Positions 15,553 to 23,479 are shown, counted from the first letter of the stretch. The stretch: 25,898 nt of DNA from CAZYQW01 sp964649825 (GCA_964649825.1 CAZYQW010000125.1:1-25898), one strand, 5' to 3'. Numbers and translations: made by a program. Notes: generated by a model not told the origin, from the letters alone.

Positions 15553-16179
15553 TCATATTTCGTCGAAGGGGGTTCCCGTGAGGCGGGAGCGCACGCGTTC
15601 GAGGGCGCGGTGGTAGCGGACCGCGGCGGCGTTCGGGTCGATGCCGAGGCGCCGGGCGACCTCCTGGTTCGAGTTCTGCTCGATCCCGCGGAGGATCAGG
15701 ATCTCGCGGTCGGTCTCGGGGAGCGCCGCGAGAAGCTGGCGGACGTGGAGGGCGGTGTCGCCACGGGAAGCGCGGGTGACGACCCCGGTGAACGGGGAGG
15801 GGGGCTCGTCGCCGCCCGCTTGCGCCGCGTCGGCCGAGGGGCGGTGGCGGGCGAAGGTGCGGGCGAGGTTGTTGATGCGGGAGACGAGCGCGGTCGAGAG
15901 GAAGCGCAGGAGGACCGGCGTGAGACGGCCTTCTCGTTCGACGAGGTCGCCGAGGCGGGGCATCGTCGCGACCCACAGCTCGTTCACCACGTCCTCCGGA
16001 TCGTAGAAGCGGCGGAGGTGCGGGCCGAGGCGACGCTCGGCGGCGACGAGCAGGAGGGGAGTGAAGTGGTCGATCACCCACTCGACGCCCGCTCCGTCTC
16101 CGTCGACCGCGCGGCGGACGAAGACGGTCGTGCGGTCGACCTCCTCCGGAAAGCCGGGGGGGACGTGGGGATCGGTCAT
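15553..16179 (-). CDS. ECF-like sigma-70 family factor
   Basis: The product is 208 residues from the ATG at 16179. Region 2 covers about 17-110, with FYDPEDVVNELWVATMPRL (core-binding and -10 recognition) and FLSTALVSRINNLAR. A linker rich in Ala, Gly and Pro follows. Region 4 is about 145-200: LPETDREILILRGIEQNSNQ and the helix-turn-helix EVARRLGIDPNAAAVRYHRAL. This two-domain layout without region 3 fits small ECF-type factors, including the planctomycete groups linked to Ser/Thr kinases. No anti-sigma factor gene is adjacent, so the two convergent kinases are candidate regulators, by phosphorylation or by parallel signalling. That link is inference from neighbourhood. Confidence 0.88.
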   Translation of the reverse strand: MTDPHVPPGFPEEVDRTTVFVRRAVDGDGAGVEWVIDHFTPLLLVAAERRLGPHLRRFYDPEDVVNELWVATMPRLGDLVEREGRLTPVLLRFLSTALVSRINNLARTFARHRPSADAAQAGGDEPPSPFTGVVTRASRGDTALHVRQLLAALPETDREILILRGIEQNSNQEVARRLGIDPNAAAVRYHRALERVRSRLTGTPFDEI

Positions 16180-16321
16180 GCGATCGGGCTCCGGCGCCGG
16201 TGGTGCAATCCTACCAAGCCGTGACCGGGGCTTCGGGGCTGCCGCGGCCGCCTACCGGGTGCGCTGCGCAGAGGTGCTCCAGCGCGGCACGCCCGCCTGA
16301 CGGGACTTCAGGACGGACGCC

Positions 16322-16564
16322 ATGCGCAAGTTCCTATCGCGTTTCGCGGACAAAGTCACCGGTGTGCTGAGCGGTCTCGACCGTCTCGTGTTCCGCGGAC
16401 ACCTCTTCCCGCAGCGACACCGCCGCGTGCCGGTCGAGGGCCGCCTGGAGTCGATCGAGGGCGTTTCTCCGGATCATCCATGCAAATCTACCATGAGGCG
16501 GAAGATTTGCATGGTTCTCGCAGCCGCGGGCGAACATCCGCAATTGCCTGAGCGCATTCGCTGA
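16322..16564 (+). pseudogene. 5' fragment of a possible mobile-element-type protein
   Basis: The first ~28 residues (KFLSRFADKVTGV, then LSGLDRLVFRGHL) match what I recall as the start of a long, multi-copy planctomycete family, perhaps linked to mobile elements. After residue ~30 the frame loses all resemblance and ends after 80 residues. The family identification is from memory of the opening motif, so moderate at best. A second frame on the same strand, from 16497, contains PRANIRNCLSAFAEAAVARE, which looks protein-like and may be another piece. The 12-bp hairpin at 16478-16514 lies between these two parts. Interpreted as decayed insertion remains. Confidence 0.4.
16478..16514. repeat. 12-bp perfect inverted repeat (hairpin)
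   Basis: CCATGCAAATCT (16478-16489) and AGATTTGCATGG (16503-16514) are exact reverse complements with a 13-base loop. The arms are much more A+T rich than the surroundings. It lies inside the broken element region, between two unrelated reading-frame pieces. It could be an element end, a transposition hairpin or a terminator; no T-tract follows. Confidence 0.6.
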
Positions 16565-16641
16565 GGCGGCGGTCGCGCGCGAGTTCGCACACCAGGAGGC
16601 GCGACGGGCGGGGGGCGGGGCTCCGCGGGGGCCGGGATGCG

Positions 16642-17112
16642 GTGGCGGTCGAGCGGATCTCCCACTACCGCCTGGTTCGGCGGGTCGGGATCGGGGGGCA
16701 GGCCGTCGTGTTCCTCGCCGAGGACGAGCGGACCGGCCGGTCGGTCGCGCTGAAGGTGCTGGCTGCTCCGACCGCCGCCTTGCTCGGGGGCCGGCGTCGG
16801 CGGCTGGAGCGCGAGGCCAAGGTCCTCGACCAGCTCGAGCACCCCGGTCTCTGCGGGGTCGAGGAGGTCGCGCTCGATCACGACCTGCCCTACCTGGCGA
16901 TGCGGTTCGTCGAGGGGGAGACGCTCCGCCGGTCCGTCGTCGACCACGCCCCGCCCCCGGCCGCGGGGACCGACCTCGTCCTCGAGCTGGTCGAGAGCGT
17001 CGCGGTGGCCCATCGCGGCCGATCTCTGCGTCGCGAGATCCTCGATGAACCCCTCGTTCGCCTCCGGATTCGCGCCACGATCTCGGCCGCGACTCACCGC
17101 TCGGTCGCGTAG
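16642..17112 (+). pseudogene. Ser/Thr kinase fragment, N-lobe only
   Basis: This 156-residue GTG-started ORF begins as a normal kinase: HYRLVRRVGIGGQAVVFLAE, the ATP-site VALKV (K38), LEREAKVLDQLEHPGL, LPYLAMRFVEGETL and a helix LVLELVESVAVAH. Intact relatives then continue with the HRD catalytic loop. Here the sequence changes abruptly to Arg-rich filler (RGRSLRREILDEPLV) and stops. The catalytic loop, DFG and the whole C-lobe are missing, so it cannot be an active kinase. It resembles the N-lobe of the kinase at 12483, but not closely enough to call a recent duplicate. No good ribosome site is visible. The intact secreted gene at 17151 begins 38 bp later. Confidence 0.7.
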
Positions 17113-17150
17113 ACTCGGAGTCGGAGATTCGACCCACCGGGAGGAGCGTC

Positions 17151-18686
17151 ATGAAGCGCGCGTTGGCCGTCGTCGCCGCCTGGATCGTCTCCGGGCTCTC
17201 GCTCGGGGACGTGGTCCACCTCAAGGACGGACGGCGCATCGAGGGGAAGGTCACGAAGGCCGACGGCGCGGTGATCGTCGAGACGTCGTTCGGCGTCATG
17301 AAGCTGAGCACGGCCGAGGTCGAACGGATCGAAGCCTCGATGACGCCGGAGGAGCAGTTCCGCGAGCGGTTCGCCCCGCTCTGTGACGCGAAGGACGTCG
17401 CCGGACTGGAAGCCCTCGCGAAGTGGTGCTCGTCGAAGGCGCTGACCAAGCAGCGCCGTACCGTGCTCGACACGATGAAGGAGTTCGACCCGGGCAACGA
17501 GTTCGCCAACACGTCGCTCGGCCTCGTCCGTCACGGCGAGCGGTTCGTGACTCGAGAGGAGAAGCAGCGACTCGAGACCGAGGCGCACGACGCGGCCATG
17601 CTGGCCAAGGGACTCGTCCGCTACGACGGCGCCTGGGTCACCCCGAAGGAGAAGGCGGCGCGGGAGAAGGGCTTCGTCCTGCACGAGGGTGAGTGGATGC
17701 CGGAGGCCCAGGCGCGACGCGCGCAGGGCTTCCTCTTCGACGGCGAAGAATGGCGCCGGGTCGAGGACTTCGAAATCGAGAGCCACCGGAAGACACTGAA
17801 GGAGATGGGACGCGACGGAGTGCTCCGGTCGGGCGCTCAGACGCACCTCGTCACGGACCTGACGGACGACGCGGCGGACCGGCTGTTCGAGACGCTCGAA
17901 GCGACGAGCGTCGAGATCATGCGACGGTTCGACGCCCCGACGCCGCTCCCGCCGACCTGGAGGGGAATCCGGCCGAAGTGGAGTCGCTGCGTCGCCCTCG
18001 TCCTGTCGTCGCCGGAGCTGTACGCGGACTACGCCGACCACCTCGTGTCGGCCGGATACCTCACGATGTCGGGCGGGGCCGACGCGAAGCGGGGCGCGTA
18101 CTCGAACTGCATGTGGCCGCCGATCGTGTACCTGTACATGCATGCCAACGGCCTCCAGCACCTGCGCGCGAACCTGATCGATCCGTACCTCTCCTTCGCG
18201 CTGGAATGGCGCCTCGGGCAGCCGGCGCCGCCGTGGCTCTACCTCGGACTGTCGTACGCCATGCAGATCGACATCGTCGGCACGATGGAGACGATCCCCC
18301 CGGGCGTGGCGTTCGAGCTGCACGAGCTCAGAGTGGATCGACTCGCGGCGGTCGCCCGCAAGGGCAAGGAGCGCGGCGCGCTTCCCGACCTCGCGGGACT
18401 CGTCGCGCGCGACTTCTCGCGGTTCACGATCAGCGACGTGGCGCAGGCGGTCGTGCTCGTTCGCGTCCTCGACCGACGCTCCCCGAACGCGATGGGTCGA
18501 CTCTGCGAGACTCTAAGGCGGCGTTCCTACCACCCCGACCTCGAGGAGAGCGCTCGTCTGAAGGTGAGCCGGGACTCGCTCGAGCAGGTGCTCGAGACGT
18601 CGTTCGATCAGCTCGCAGCGGAGTGGACGTCACTCGTCGAGGAGAGCGCCAGCGCCGGTATCGAGAGAGACGCGACCGACGGCTGA
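17151..18686 (+). CDS. Secreted protein with four short G/W repeats, function unknown
   Basis: The product is 511 residues from an ATG behind GGAGGAG. A signal peptide covers about 1-19. Residues 20-62 (VVHLKDGRRIEGKVTKADG, then FGVMKLSTAEVERIE) match a small beta motif common at the start of planctomycete secreted proteins. Four tandem units of 17-20 residues follow, at about 123-140, 153-172, 173-191 and 192-208. Each has the pattern G(L/F)(V/L)xxxGxx(F/W), e.g. GLVRYDGAWVTPKEK, GFVLHEGEWMPEAQ and GFLFDGEEWRRV. The C-terminal 300 residues are mixed alpha/beta with no recognised active site; no HExxH protease motif is present. It appears intact although its neighbours are broken. I do not recognise a function. 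Confidence 0.8.
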   Translation: MKRALAVVAAWIVSGLSLGDVVHLKDGRRIEGKVTKADGAVIVETSFGVMKLSTAEVERIEASMTPEEQFRERFAPLCDAKDVAGLEALAKWCSSKALTKQRRTVLDTMKEFDPGNEFANTSLGLVRHGERFVTREEKQRLETEAHDAAMLAKGLVRYDGAWVTPKEKAAREKGFVLHEGEWMPEAQARRAQGFLFDGEEWRRVEDFEIESHRKTLKEMGRDGVLRSGAQTHLVTDLTDDAADRLFETLEATSVEIMRRFDAPTPLPPTWRGIRPKWSRCVALVLSSPELYADYADHLVSAGYLTMSGGADAKRGAYSNCMWPPIVYLYMHANGLQHLRANLIDPYLSFALEWRLGQPAPPWLYLGLSYAMQIDIVGTMETIPPGVAFELHELRVDRLAAVARKGKERGALPDLAGLVARDFSRFTISDVAQAVVLVRVLDRRSPNAMGRLCETLRRRSYHPDLEESARLKVSRDSLEQVLETSFDQLAAEWTSLVEESASAGIERDATDG

Positions 18687-18745
18687 CGACCGAGTCGAGC
18701 TACGCGTCGTTCTGGAGCTCCGGCCAGGCCGGCTGATCCGGGGAG

Positions 18746-19342
18746 TTGGAGAATCCAGGCGTCGAGGGCCGACGCGCTTTGGTCCCGCGACCGAGGCGCC
18801 ACCTGCTGACCTATCACGGGGTCCTCGCCCCGAACCATCGCTTCCGGAGCGCCGTCGTCCGAAGGCCTCGTCCCACCACGACGCGGGCCGACCCTGCCCA
18901 CGCCCGGCGCAGGCTCTCGCACCACGACCTCCTGCTCCGGGTCCTGGGCGCCGAGGCGGGTCCGAGCTGGACTCCGTACGGGACGTCCTGCGGCGGGGTC
19001 AGCGGTCCGCCGGTCCTCTCCGGCATCGGCGTCCCCGCGCCCGGACAGAACGTCGCGCTCGAGCTCTCGAACGGGCCGCCGGGGGCGCCGGTGCTCGTGC
19101 TCGGCGGGGCGGGGACGGGGACCCTCCCGATCGACCCGTGGTGCGACCTGCAGATCACTCCCCTCGTGGGGCCGTTCGCGATCGGAGCGACGCTGCCGTC
19201 CACCGGCGCGCTCCGGCTGACGGCGCCGATCCCGCCCGCGACGCCGTTCCAGCTGGAGGCGGCCTTCCAGGCGCTGGTGAGCGACCCGACTGCGCCCGGC
19301 GGCCTCGGCGTCACCGCTCCGACGCGGCTGCGGATCGAGTAG
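18746..19342 (+). pseudogene. Chimeric ORF: transposase tail joined to secreted-protein C-terminal domain
   Basis: One open frame of 198 codons from a TTG contains two unrelated parts. Codons at 18776-18955 read as the C-terminal part of an IS91-type transposase. From about 18977 the frame is a secreted-protein C-terminal module: YGTSCGG, GPPVLSGIGVPAPGQN, LELSNGPPGAPVLVLGG, a WCDL strand and FQALVSDPTAPGGLGV, ending in the usual RLRIE. Neither part is complete: the transposase lacks its catalytic region, and the secreted domain lacks a signal peptide and body. The ORF is best read as the product of insertion followed by deletion. Expression as a fusion is unlikely, since no ribosome site is seen. 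Confidence 0.65.
18776..18955 (+). mobile_element. IS91-family transposase C-terminal remnant
   Basis: The 60 codons read ALVPRPRRHLLTYHGVLAP, then RFRSAVV, then a Pro/Arg/Thr linker and LSHHDLLLRVLGAE. This order is characteristic of the C-terminal part of IS91/IS801-type (Y2) transposases: the PRPxxHLxxYHGVxAP segment, then a linker, then a helix DLLRRVF before a zinc-ribbon-like end. The CPxCGG end and all catalytic tyrosines are missing. The rest of the element and its ends are not visible. Confidence 0.6.
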
Positions 19343-19478
19343 ATTCCCCCGTCAGGGTCACCGAGACGAGCACGGATCTCCGCCGGCAGCGGGCGCCGCC
19401 CGGAGAGCAACCACGACGGGAGGGAGAAGGTCGACGATCTGGCCGAACCCGTTGCCGGCTGCTATTTTGACGACGCAG

Positions 19479-19829
19479 ATGCTCAGATCCATGCTCCGTT
19501 CCGGTTCACGAGTCCGGCTCGTCCCGCCCGCGATCGTCGCCCTGGCCTCCTGCGCCGCGGCGTCGTCGGCTCGGGGGACGGCAGCGGACGACGTGAAGAA
19601 CTCGGCGCAAGAAGACTGCACGAGCGACGGGTCTGCGCCAGCCGACGAACATGCGTCTCGGCCACGCCAACGGGCCAAGATCCGGAACCTTCTCGCCCGC
19701 CCTGCGCACCGCCTCGCAGGCCGGTCGAAGTCCGTCCCCGAGACACCCGACGCGGCAGCGGATCTGAGAGCCGCCGACTCCGAACCTGGCTCCGGGCCCG
19801 GCCGCGCGAAGTCGTATCCAGACCGATGA
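19479..19829 (+). CDS. Possible small lipoprotein
   Basis: The 116-residue ORF starts at the ATG at 19479; another ATG lies four codons in. A basic N-terminus and hydrophobic core end in a lipobox, IVALASC, so the mature protein would start with a lipidated cysteine followed by AAASSARG. The rest is polar and low in complexity, with no recognised domain. The stop is 13 bp ahead of the DUF1697 start, so they could be co-transcribed. The lipobox is the only solid evidence; in such G+C-rich DNA a chance ORF is possible. Confidence 0.35.
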   Translation: MLRSMLRSGSRVRLVPPAIVALASCAAASSARGTAADDVKNSAQEDCTSDGSAPADEHASRPRQRAKIRNLLARPAHRLAGRSKSVPETPDAAADLRAADSEPGSGPGRAKSYPDR

Positions 19830-19842
19830 CCACTCCTCACCG

Positions 19843-20382
19843 ATGACCACATTCGTCGCCCTGCTGCGCGGGATCAATGTCGGGAAGGCCAAGCGCGTTC
19901 CGATGGCGGAGTTGCGCGCGCTGCTCACCGGGCTCGGGTATACGGGCGTCGCGACCCTGCTGAACAGCGGCAACGTGGTGTTCCGCGCGGCGCGAGGCGT
20001 TGCCGCGAAGCACGCCATCCGCATCGCCGATTCGATCTCGACGGGCCTCGACGTCGAGGTGGCGGTCATCGTGAAGACGGCGCCGGAGCTCGACAGGATC
20101 ATCTCCGAGAACCCGCTCGCGGGCAGCGGCGTCGACGACTCGCGTCTGCTGGTCGCGTTCGTCCAGGAGACGCAGTCCCTGAAGACCCTCGAAGCGGTCG
20201 GCGGATCGGTGGTCCCGCCCGAGCGGTTCGTGGTCGGCAAGCACGCCGCGTACCTGACCTGCCCGGACGGCGTCCTCGCGAGCAAGGCCGGCAAGGCGCT
20301 GCTCGGCAAGGTCGGGCAGGCAGCCACGACGCGGAACTGGGCGACCGTCCGCAAGCTCCAAGCGCTGGCGATCCAGGCCTGA
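19843..20382 (+). CDS. DUF1697 family protein
   Basis: The product is 179 residues, full length for the family. It opens with the signature TFVALLRGINVGKAKRVPMA, followed by ELRALLTGLGYTGVATLLNSGNVVF, and ends RNWATVRKLQALA, where the family has its conserved TxRNWxTVxKL. DUF1697 proteins are small cytoplasmic alpha/beta proteins of unknown function. The start is the second of two ATGs within a duplicated 12-mer; only this one is in frame. No clear ribosome site precedes it. Confidence 0.9.
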   Translation: MTTFVALLRGINVGKAKRVPMAELRALLTGLGYTGVATLLNSGNVVFRAARGVAAKHAIRIADSISTGLDVEVAVIVKTAPELDRIISENPLAGSGVDDSRLLVAFVQETQSLKTLEAVGGSVVPPERFVVGKHAAYLTCPDGVLASKAGKALLGKVGQAATTRNWATVRKLQALAIQA

Positions 20383-20507
20383 GGAGACAGACAAAGACTC
20401 GTCGTCAGGAATCCTAAGAATCTCGTCCACTTGAAGCCCCGCTCCTTCATGTCCCCGGTGTTGACCACACGCGAGGAACTGGACGGCTGAAACCCAGGAG
20501 ACCGGAC

Positions 20508-21783
20508 ATGAACCCTCGAAGCCTCAAAATGGCCCTCGCCTCCGTTGCGATCCTCCTTACCTCCGCCCCGTTGCACGCGCAGAGCATCTGGGGAGTCGCG
20601 GGGCCGACCCGAACCGTGAGCAACACCGCCGGGCCGCCGGGAGGCGACGCGTGCCCCATCGCCGGCCCGCTCCTCATCGAGGGCGACTACGGCGTTCCGC
20701 ACGGGGGGTCCTGCGCCCTACCCGGCGCGTTCCCGGGGCCGAGCTTTTCCCCTATCCCCGGTCAAGACGTCGCGACATCACAGTCAATCGGGTCGCGGAC
20801 ACGGGCTGGGTGACGGATGGTTTCACCGTCACCGAATGCAACCGGGCCGGCGTGACCGTCGCGGACTTCGCAAACCCGCTGCCCTTCCCGCTCACCGGGC
20901 TCGGATACCAACCAGGCGCCGAACACCTTGTGGCTCACCGACGGGTACCACTTCGCGGCGGCGACGCCTCCGGCGGGGTGCAGTGGAACGGCCACCTTAT
21001 ATCACCGCGTGGTTCCCGATCATCACGCCGTCGGTCGGCCTCGCTACCGACACCGACTACGACCCCTGCTCCGACGCCGTCTATCTGTGCTTCTCCGACG
21101 GAACGATCGCGCGGATGAGCACCGCCGGTGCCCTCGGTGGCATCTTCGCGCCCGGCGTCACGCTGTGCCCACTTCTGCCATTCCTCTCGGGCCTCGCGGT
21201 GGACACCGCGACGAAGGGTACGTTGTTCGTGACCGACGGGGTCACCGTGGCCCGGGTCCAGGAGGATCCGTGGGGGTCCGCGACGTACGTCGAAGCAAAC
21301 ACGACGATCTACGCGCCCTGCTGCAGCTGGCCCTGGGCCGGGACTGCCGGACCGACGTCCGGCCTGGCGTTCGACGCCACCCCGATCGAGACCTGCGCGA
21401 ACGCGTGCGGGATCACCGCCGGACCCGGCTGCAATCCGACCGGCGGACCGGTCCCCGTGCTCAAGGCGATCCACCAGGCGATCTCGCCGAACCCGAACTT
21501 CGGGCTCCAGGTCACCGGCGCACCGTTCCTCCCGGCCTTCATGGTGATCGGCCCACCCCTCTGCCCGGGAATCGCGCTCCCCTGCGGATGCTCCCTCTGC
21601 GTCACGCCGCAGATCGCCCTTCCGCTCCCATCCATGGGTCCCGGCGTTTCGATGCCCCTCTTCCTCCCCGCCGGATGGGCGTGCCTCGGCATCGAGGTCT
21701 GGGTGCAGATCGTCTACTTCGACCCGGACACCGGGTGCGCGATCACGAGCAACGCCCTCAACATCAGCATCGCCGCGCCGTAG
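20508..21783 (+). pseudogene. Secreted protein gene broken by three frameshifts
   Basis: The gene starts at an ATG behind CCAGGAGA with a signal peptide (about 1-25, ending PLHAQ). The protein can be followed across three frame changes: near 20765-20780 (PIPGQD to RDITVNRVADTGWVTDGF), near 20905-20915 (LTGLGY to NQAPNTLWLTDGYHF), and near 20995-21002 (GTATLY to ITAWFPIITPSVGL). After the last shift it reads cleanly to 21783. The middle looks propeller-like (SDAVYLCFSDGTIARMSTAG, TLFVTDGVTVARV). The end is the secreted-protein C-terminal module also seen at 18977-19342: NFGLQVTGAP, CSLCVTPQ, WVQIVYFDPDTG, SNALNISIA. As sequenced it makes only a 101-residue N-terminal stub. Either a decayed gene or clustered base-calling errors. 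Confidence 0.75.
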
Positions 21784-21792
21784 CGGGCAGGC

Positions 21793-22020
21793 TCACTTCG
21801 TTCCTCCTTTCCGCGGCCGACGGGAGAGGCGTCTGCGCACCGGCGCACTGGTCAACTCCTTCAGCGCGTGCCGGCCGACCCACCGGGGTGCAGCGGCCCG
21901 CGCGTCGGCGAGGCGACGCGCCACTTCGACGGCCGCGTCGTCCGGCTCGGGCGCCGCGCACGAAGCCAGCGCCAGGGTCGCGGCCGCGAGCCGTCTCGCC
22001 GCCGGCTTGCTCCGCGTCAC
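21793..22020 (-). CDS. Small lipoprotein coupled to a broken SRPBCC gene
   Basis: The product is 75 residues. The GTG at 22020 overlaps the stop of the upstream minus-strand gene (GTGA), which decides the start. The N-terminus is basic, followed by a short hydrophobic run ending in the lipobox TLALASC, then AAPEPDDAAVEVARR. The mature part (about 54 residues) is helical and ends very basic (RRRLSRRPRKGGTK). No domain is recognised. Its upstream partner has lost its N-terminal half, so this gene may have lost its promoter. Confidence 0.5.
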   Translation of the reverse strand: MTRSKPAARRLAAATLALASCAAPEPDDAAVEVARRLADARAAAPRWVGRHALKELTSAPVRRRLSRRPRKGGTK

Positions 22021-22313
22021 CGGCAAAACCGTTCCAGCTCCGCGTCGAGGTTCGCGTAGCCGGCTTCCATGCCGTGCTCCATGCCCGAGGCGAGCGCGGC
22101 GTCCCGGGCCTCTTGCGAAGGATAGCGGACGGAGATGCGCATCCGGGTCGTTCCGGCCGCCTCGGCCTCGAGCGAGAGCTCCGCGAGCTGCTCACCGGCC
22201 TGCGGGTCGCATCCGGTGTCGAACGTCTCCGTCCGAACGATCCGCTCGGGGCGCTCCACCGCCCCGCTCATGGACATCCGCGCGCCGTCCGGCCCGCTCC
22301 CCGCTTGCCACGC
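22017..22313 (-). pseudogene. C-terminal half of an SRPBCC/AHSA1 (START-like) protein
   Basis: The last ~98 codons match the C-terminal half of AHSA1-type SRPBCC proteins: GPDGARMSMSG, RPERIVRTETFD, TTRMRISVRYPS, then QEARDAALASGMEHGMEAGYANLD. Intact members are about 140-160 residues and begin with a strand-helix segment (typically containing FRAWTDP) that is missing here. Homology stops near 22313, close to the promoter side of the divergent gene starting at 22411. The frame itself stays open further but is not homologous. Such proteins often pair with ArsR regulators; the window's only ArsR gene is 21 kb away. An in-frame ATG inside the remnant would give only a partial fold. Confidence 0.65.
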
Positions 22314-22410
22314 GGATCGGTAGAATGCCGACGGTGCGTCGATCAACCTCTCGCGCGCGGGAGATCCCCCGATCCGCGTGCCGAGCGACAGACTTTGCCA
22401 GGAGGCGATC

Positions 22411-23352
22411 ATGAACTCGATTTGCGCGACCGCTCGTGCAGCCATGGACCCACGCTCGGCTCGCCTGCGCGGTTTCATGTCATCATTCCTCGGCGCAGCA
22501 CTCGTCCTGCTCCTGAGCGACGCGTCCGCCGTGCGCGCGCACGAGCATCCCGCGTCCACGGATTACTCCGTCATCCTGCCGACCGGACCGCTTGGCGGCA
22601 GCATCATCACGATCACGGGGATCGGACCGCCCGGCGGATCGAGCATCCTCCACACGTTCGTCGACCTGAAGTTCCAGGCACAGGGCACGCCGGCGTCCAA
22701 CGTGAAGATCTCTATCGCGGCGATGGTCGATGGCGACAAGAAGGAGATCGTCGTCTCGGGACAGTTGCTCGGATTCCCCGCGCAACCCCAAGGCACCTAC
22801 ACCGGTTCGTTCGAGAGCGACGCGCTCAACGGCTTGGTGCAGGGCCTCGGCGGCGTCGGGGGATCCTCGATCCTCGACATCCACGTGTACGCCGAGCCCG
22901 GAGGCGGAATCCAGGGTTCGATCGTTGCCGGCAAGGTCACGGTGGTCGCGAACTCGTCGCTCGTGGCGGACGCGCCGTCGATCTCCCTCGCGACCGGCGG
23001 TGCCCAGGCCCTCACGCTGAACGCCGGGCCCGCGCACGCGGGCGCGACCTACCTGCTGCTCGGCTCCGCGTCCGGCACGGAGCCGGGTGTGCCGGTTGCC
23101 GGCGGCCTGCTGCCGTTGAACCTCGACGCCTGGTTCCACTTCACCTTCGCGAACCCGAACAATGCCGTTCTGAGCAACAGCCTCGGCGTCCTCGACGCGG
23201 GGGGCTCGAGCCAAGCCGCGTTGACGCTTCCGCCCATCGCCGACCCGAGCCTCATCGGTCTCGTCGTTCACCATGCCTATGCGGTGCTCGACGCATCCAA
23301 TCAGAAGGTCGTGTTCGTCAGCATCCCGGTCGGCGTGAAGCTCGACGCTTGA
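22411..23352 (+). CDS. Secreted protein with planctomycete-type C-terminal module
   Basis: The product is 313 residues from an ATG behind GGAGGCGATC; an in-frame upstream ATG at 22378 lacks such a site. A long basic n-region and a hydrophobic core (FLGAALVLLLSDASA) form the signal peptide, with cleavage likely before HEHPAS. The middle is beta-rich with repeated PTGPLGGSIITITG / GPPGGSSILHTF phrases and a glycine-rich stretch. The last ~115 residues form a tail with LNAGPAHAGATYLLLGSASG, PLNLDAWF and LTLPPIADPSLIGLVVHHAY, which recurs in exported planctomycete proteins. It has no catalytic motif; a cell-surface or matrix role is a guess. It converges with the next gene. Confidence 0.8.
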   Translation: MNSICATARAAMDPRSARLRGFMSSFLGAALVLLLSDASAVRAHEHPASTDYSVILPTGPLGGSIITITGIGPPGGSSILHTFVDLKFQAQGTPASNVKISIAAMVDGDKKEIVVSGQLLGFPAQPQGTYTGSFESDALNGLVQGLGGVGGSSILDIHVYAEPGGGIQGSIVAGKVTVVANSSLVADAPSISLATGGAQALTLNAGPAHAGATYLLLGSASGTEPGVPVAGGLLPLNLDAWFHFTFANPNNAVLSNSLGVLDAGGSSQAALTLPPIADPSLIGLVVHHAYAVLDASNQKVVFVSIPVGVKLDA

Positions 23353-23479
23353 ACGCCGACTTCGACCCGCGACGATCGCACGGAGCACGCCGGGTCTCGG
23401 TCGCGTCCTCAGGGCGACGTCAGCTTCAGCCTCCCGAGTTCGACGTCGATCGAGGCGACCCCGGCGCCCTGACGCCCGC

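Noticed and set aside
16334..17512. 392-codon minus-strand open frame spanning the element stub and the kinase fragment
   Set aside because: It covers unrelated plus-strand genes and has no domain. One stretch (FARGCENHANLPPHG) looked protein-like but is opposite the hairpin and broken element, with no support.
23409..23472. TCAGGGCG/CGCCCTGA pair as a terminator between convergent secreted genes
   Set aside because: The 8-bp arms are 48 bases apart and one lies beside a coding 3' end, so a stable hairpin is doubtful.
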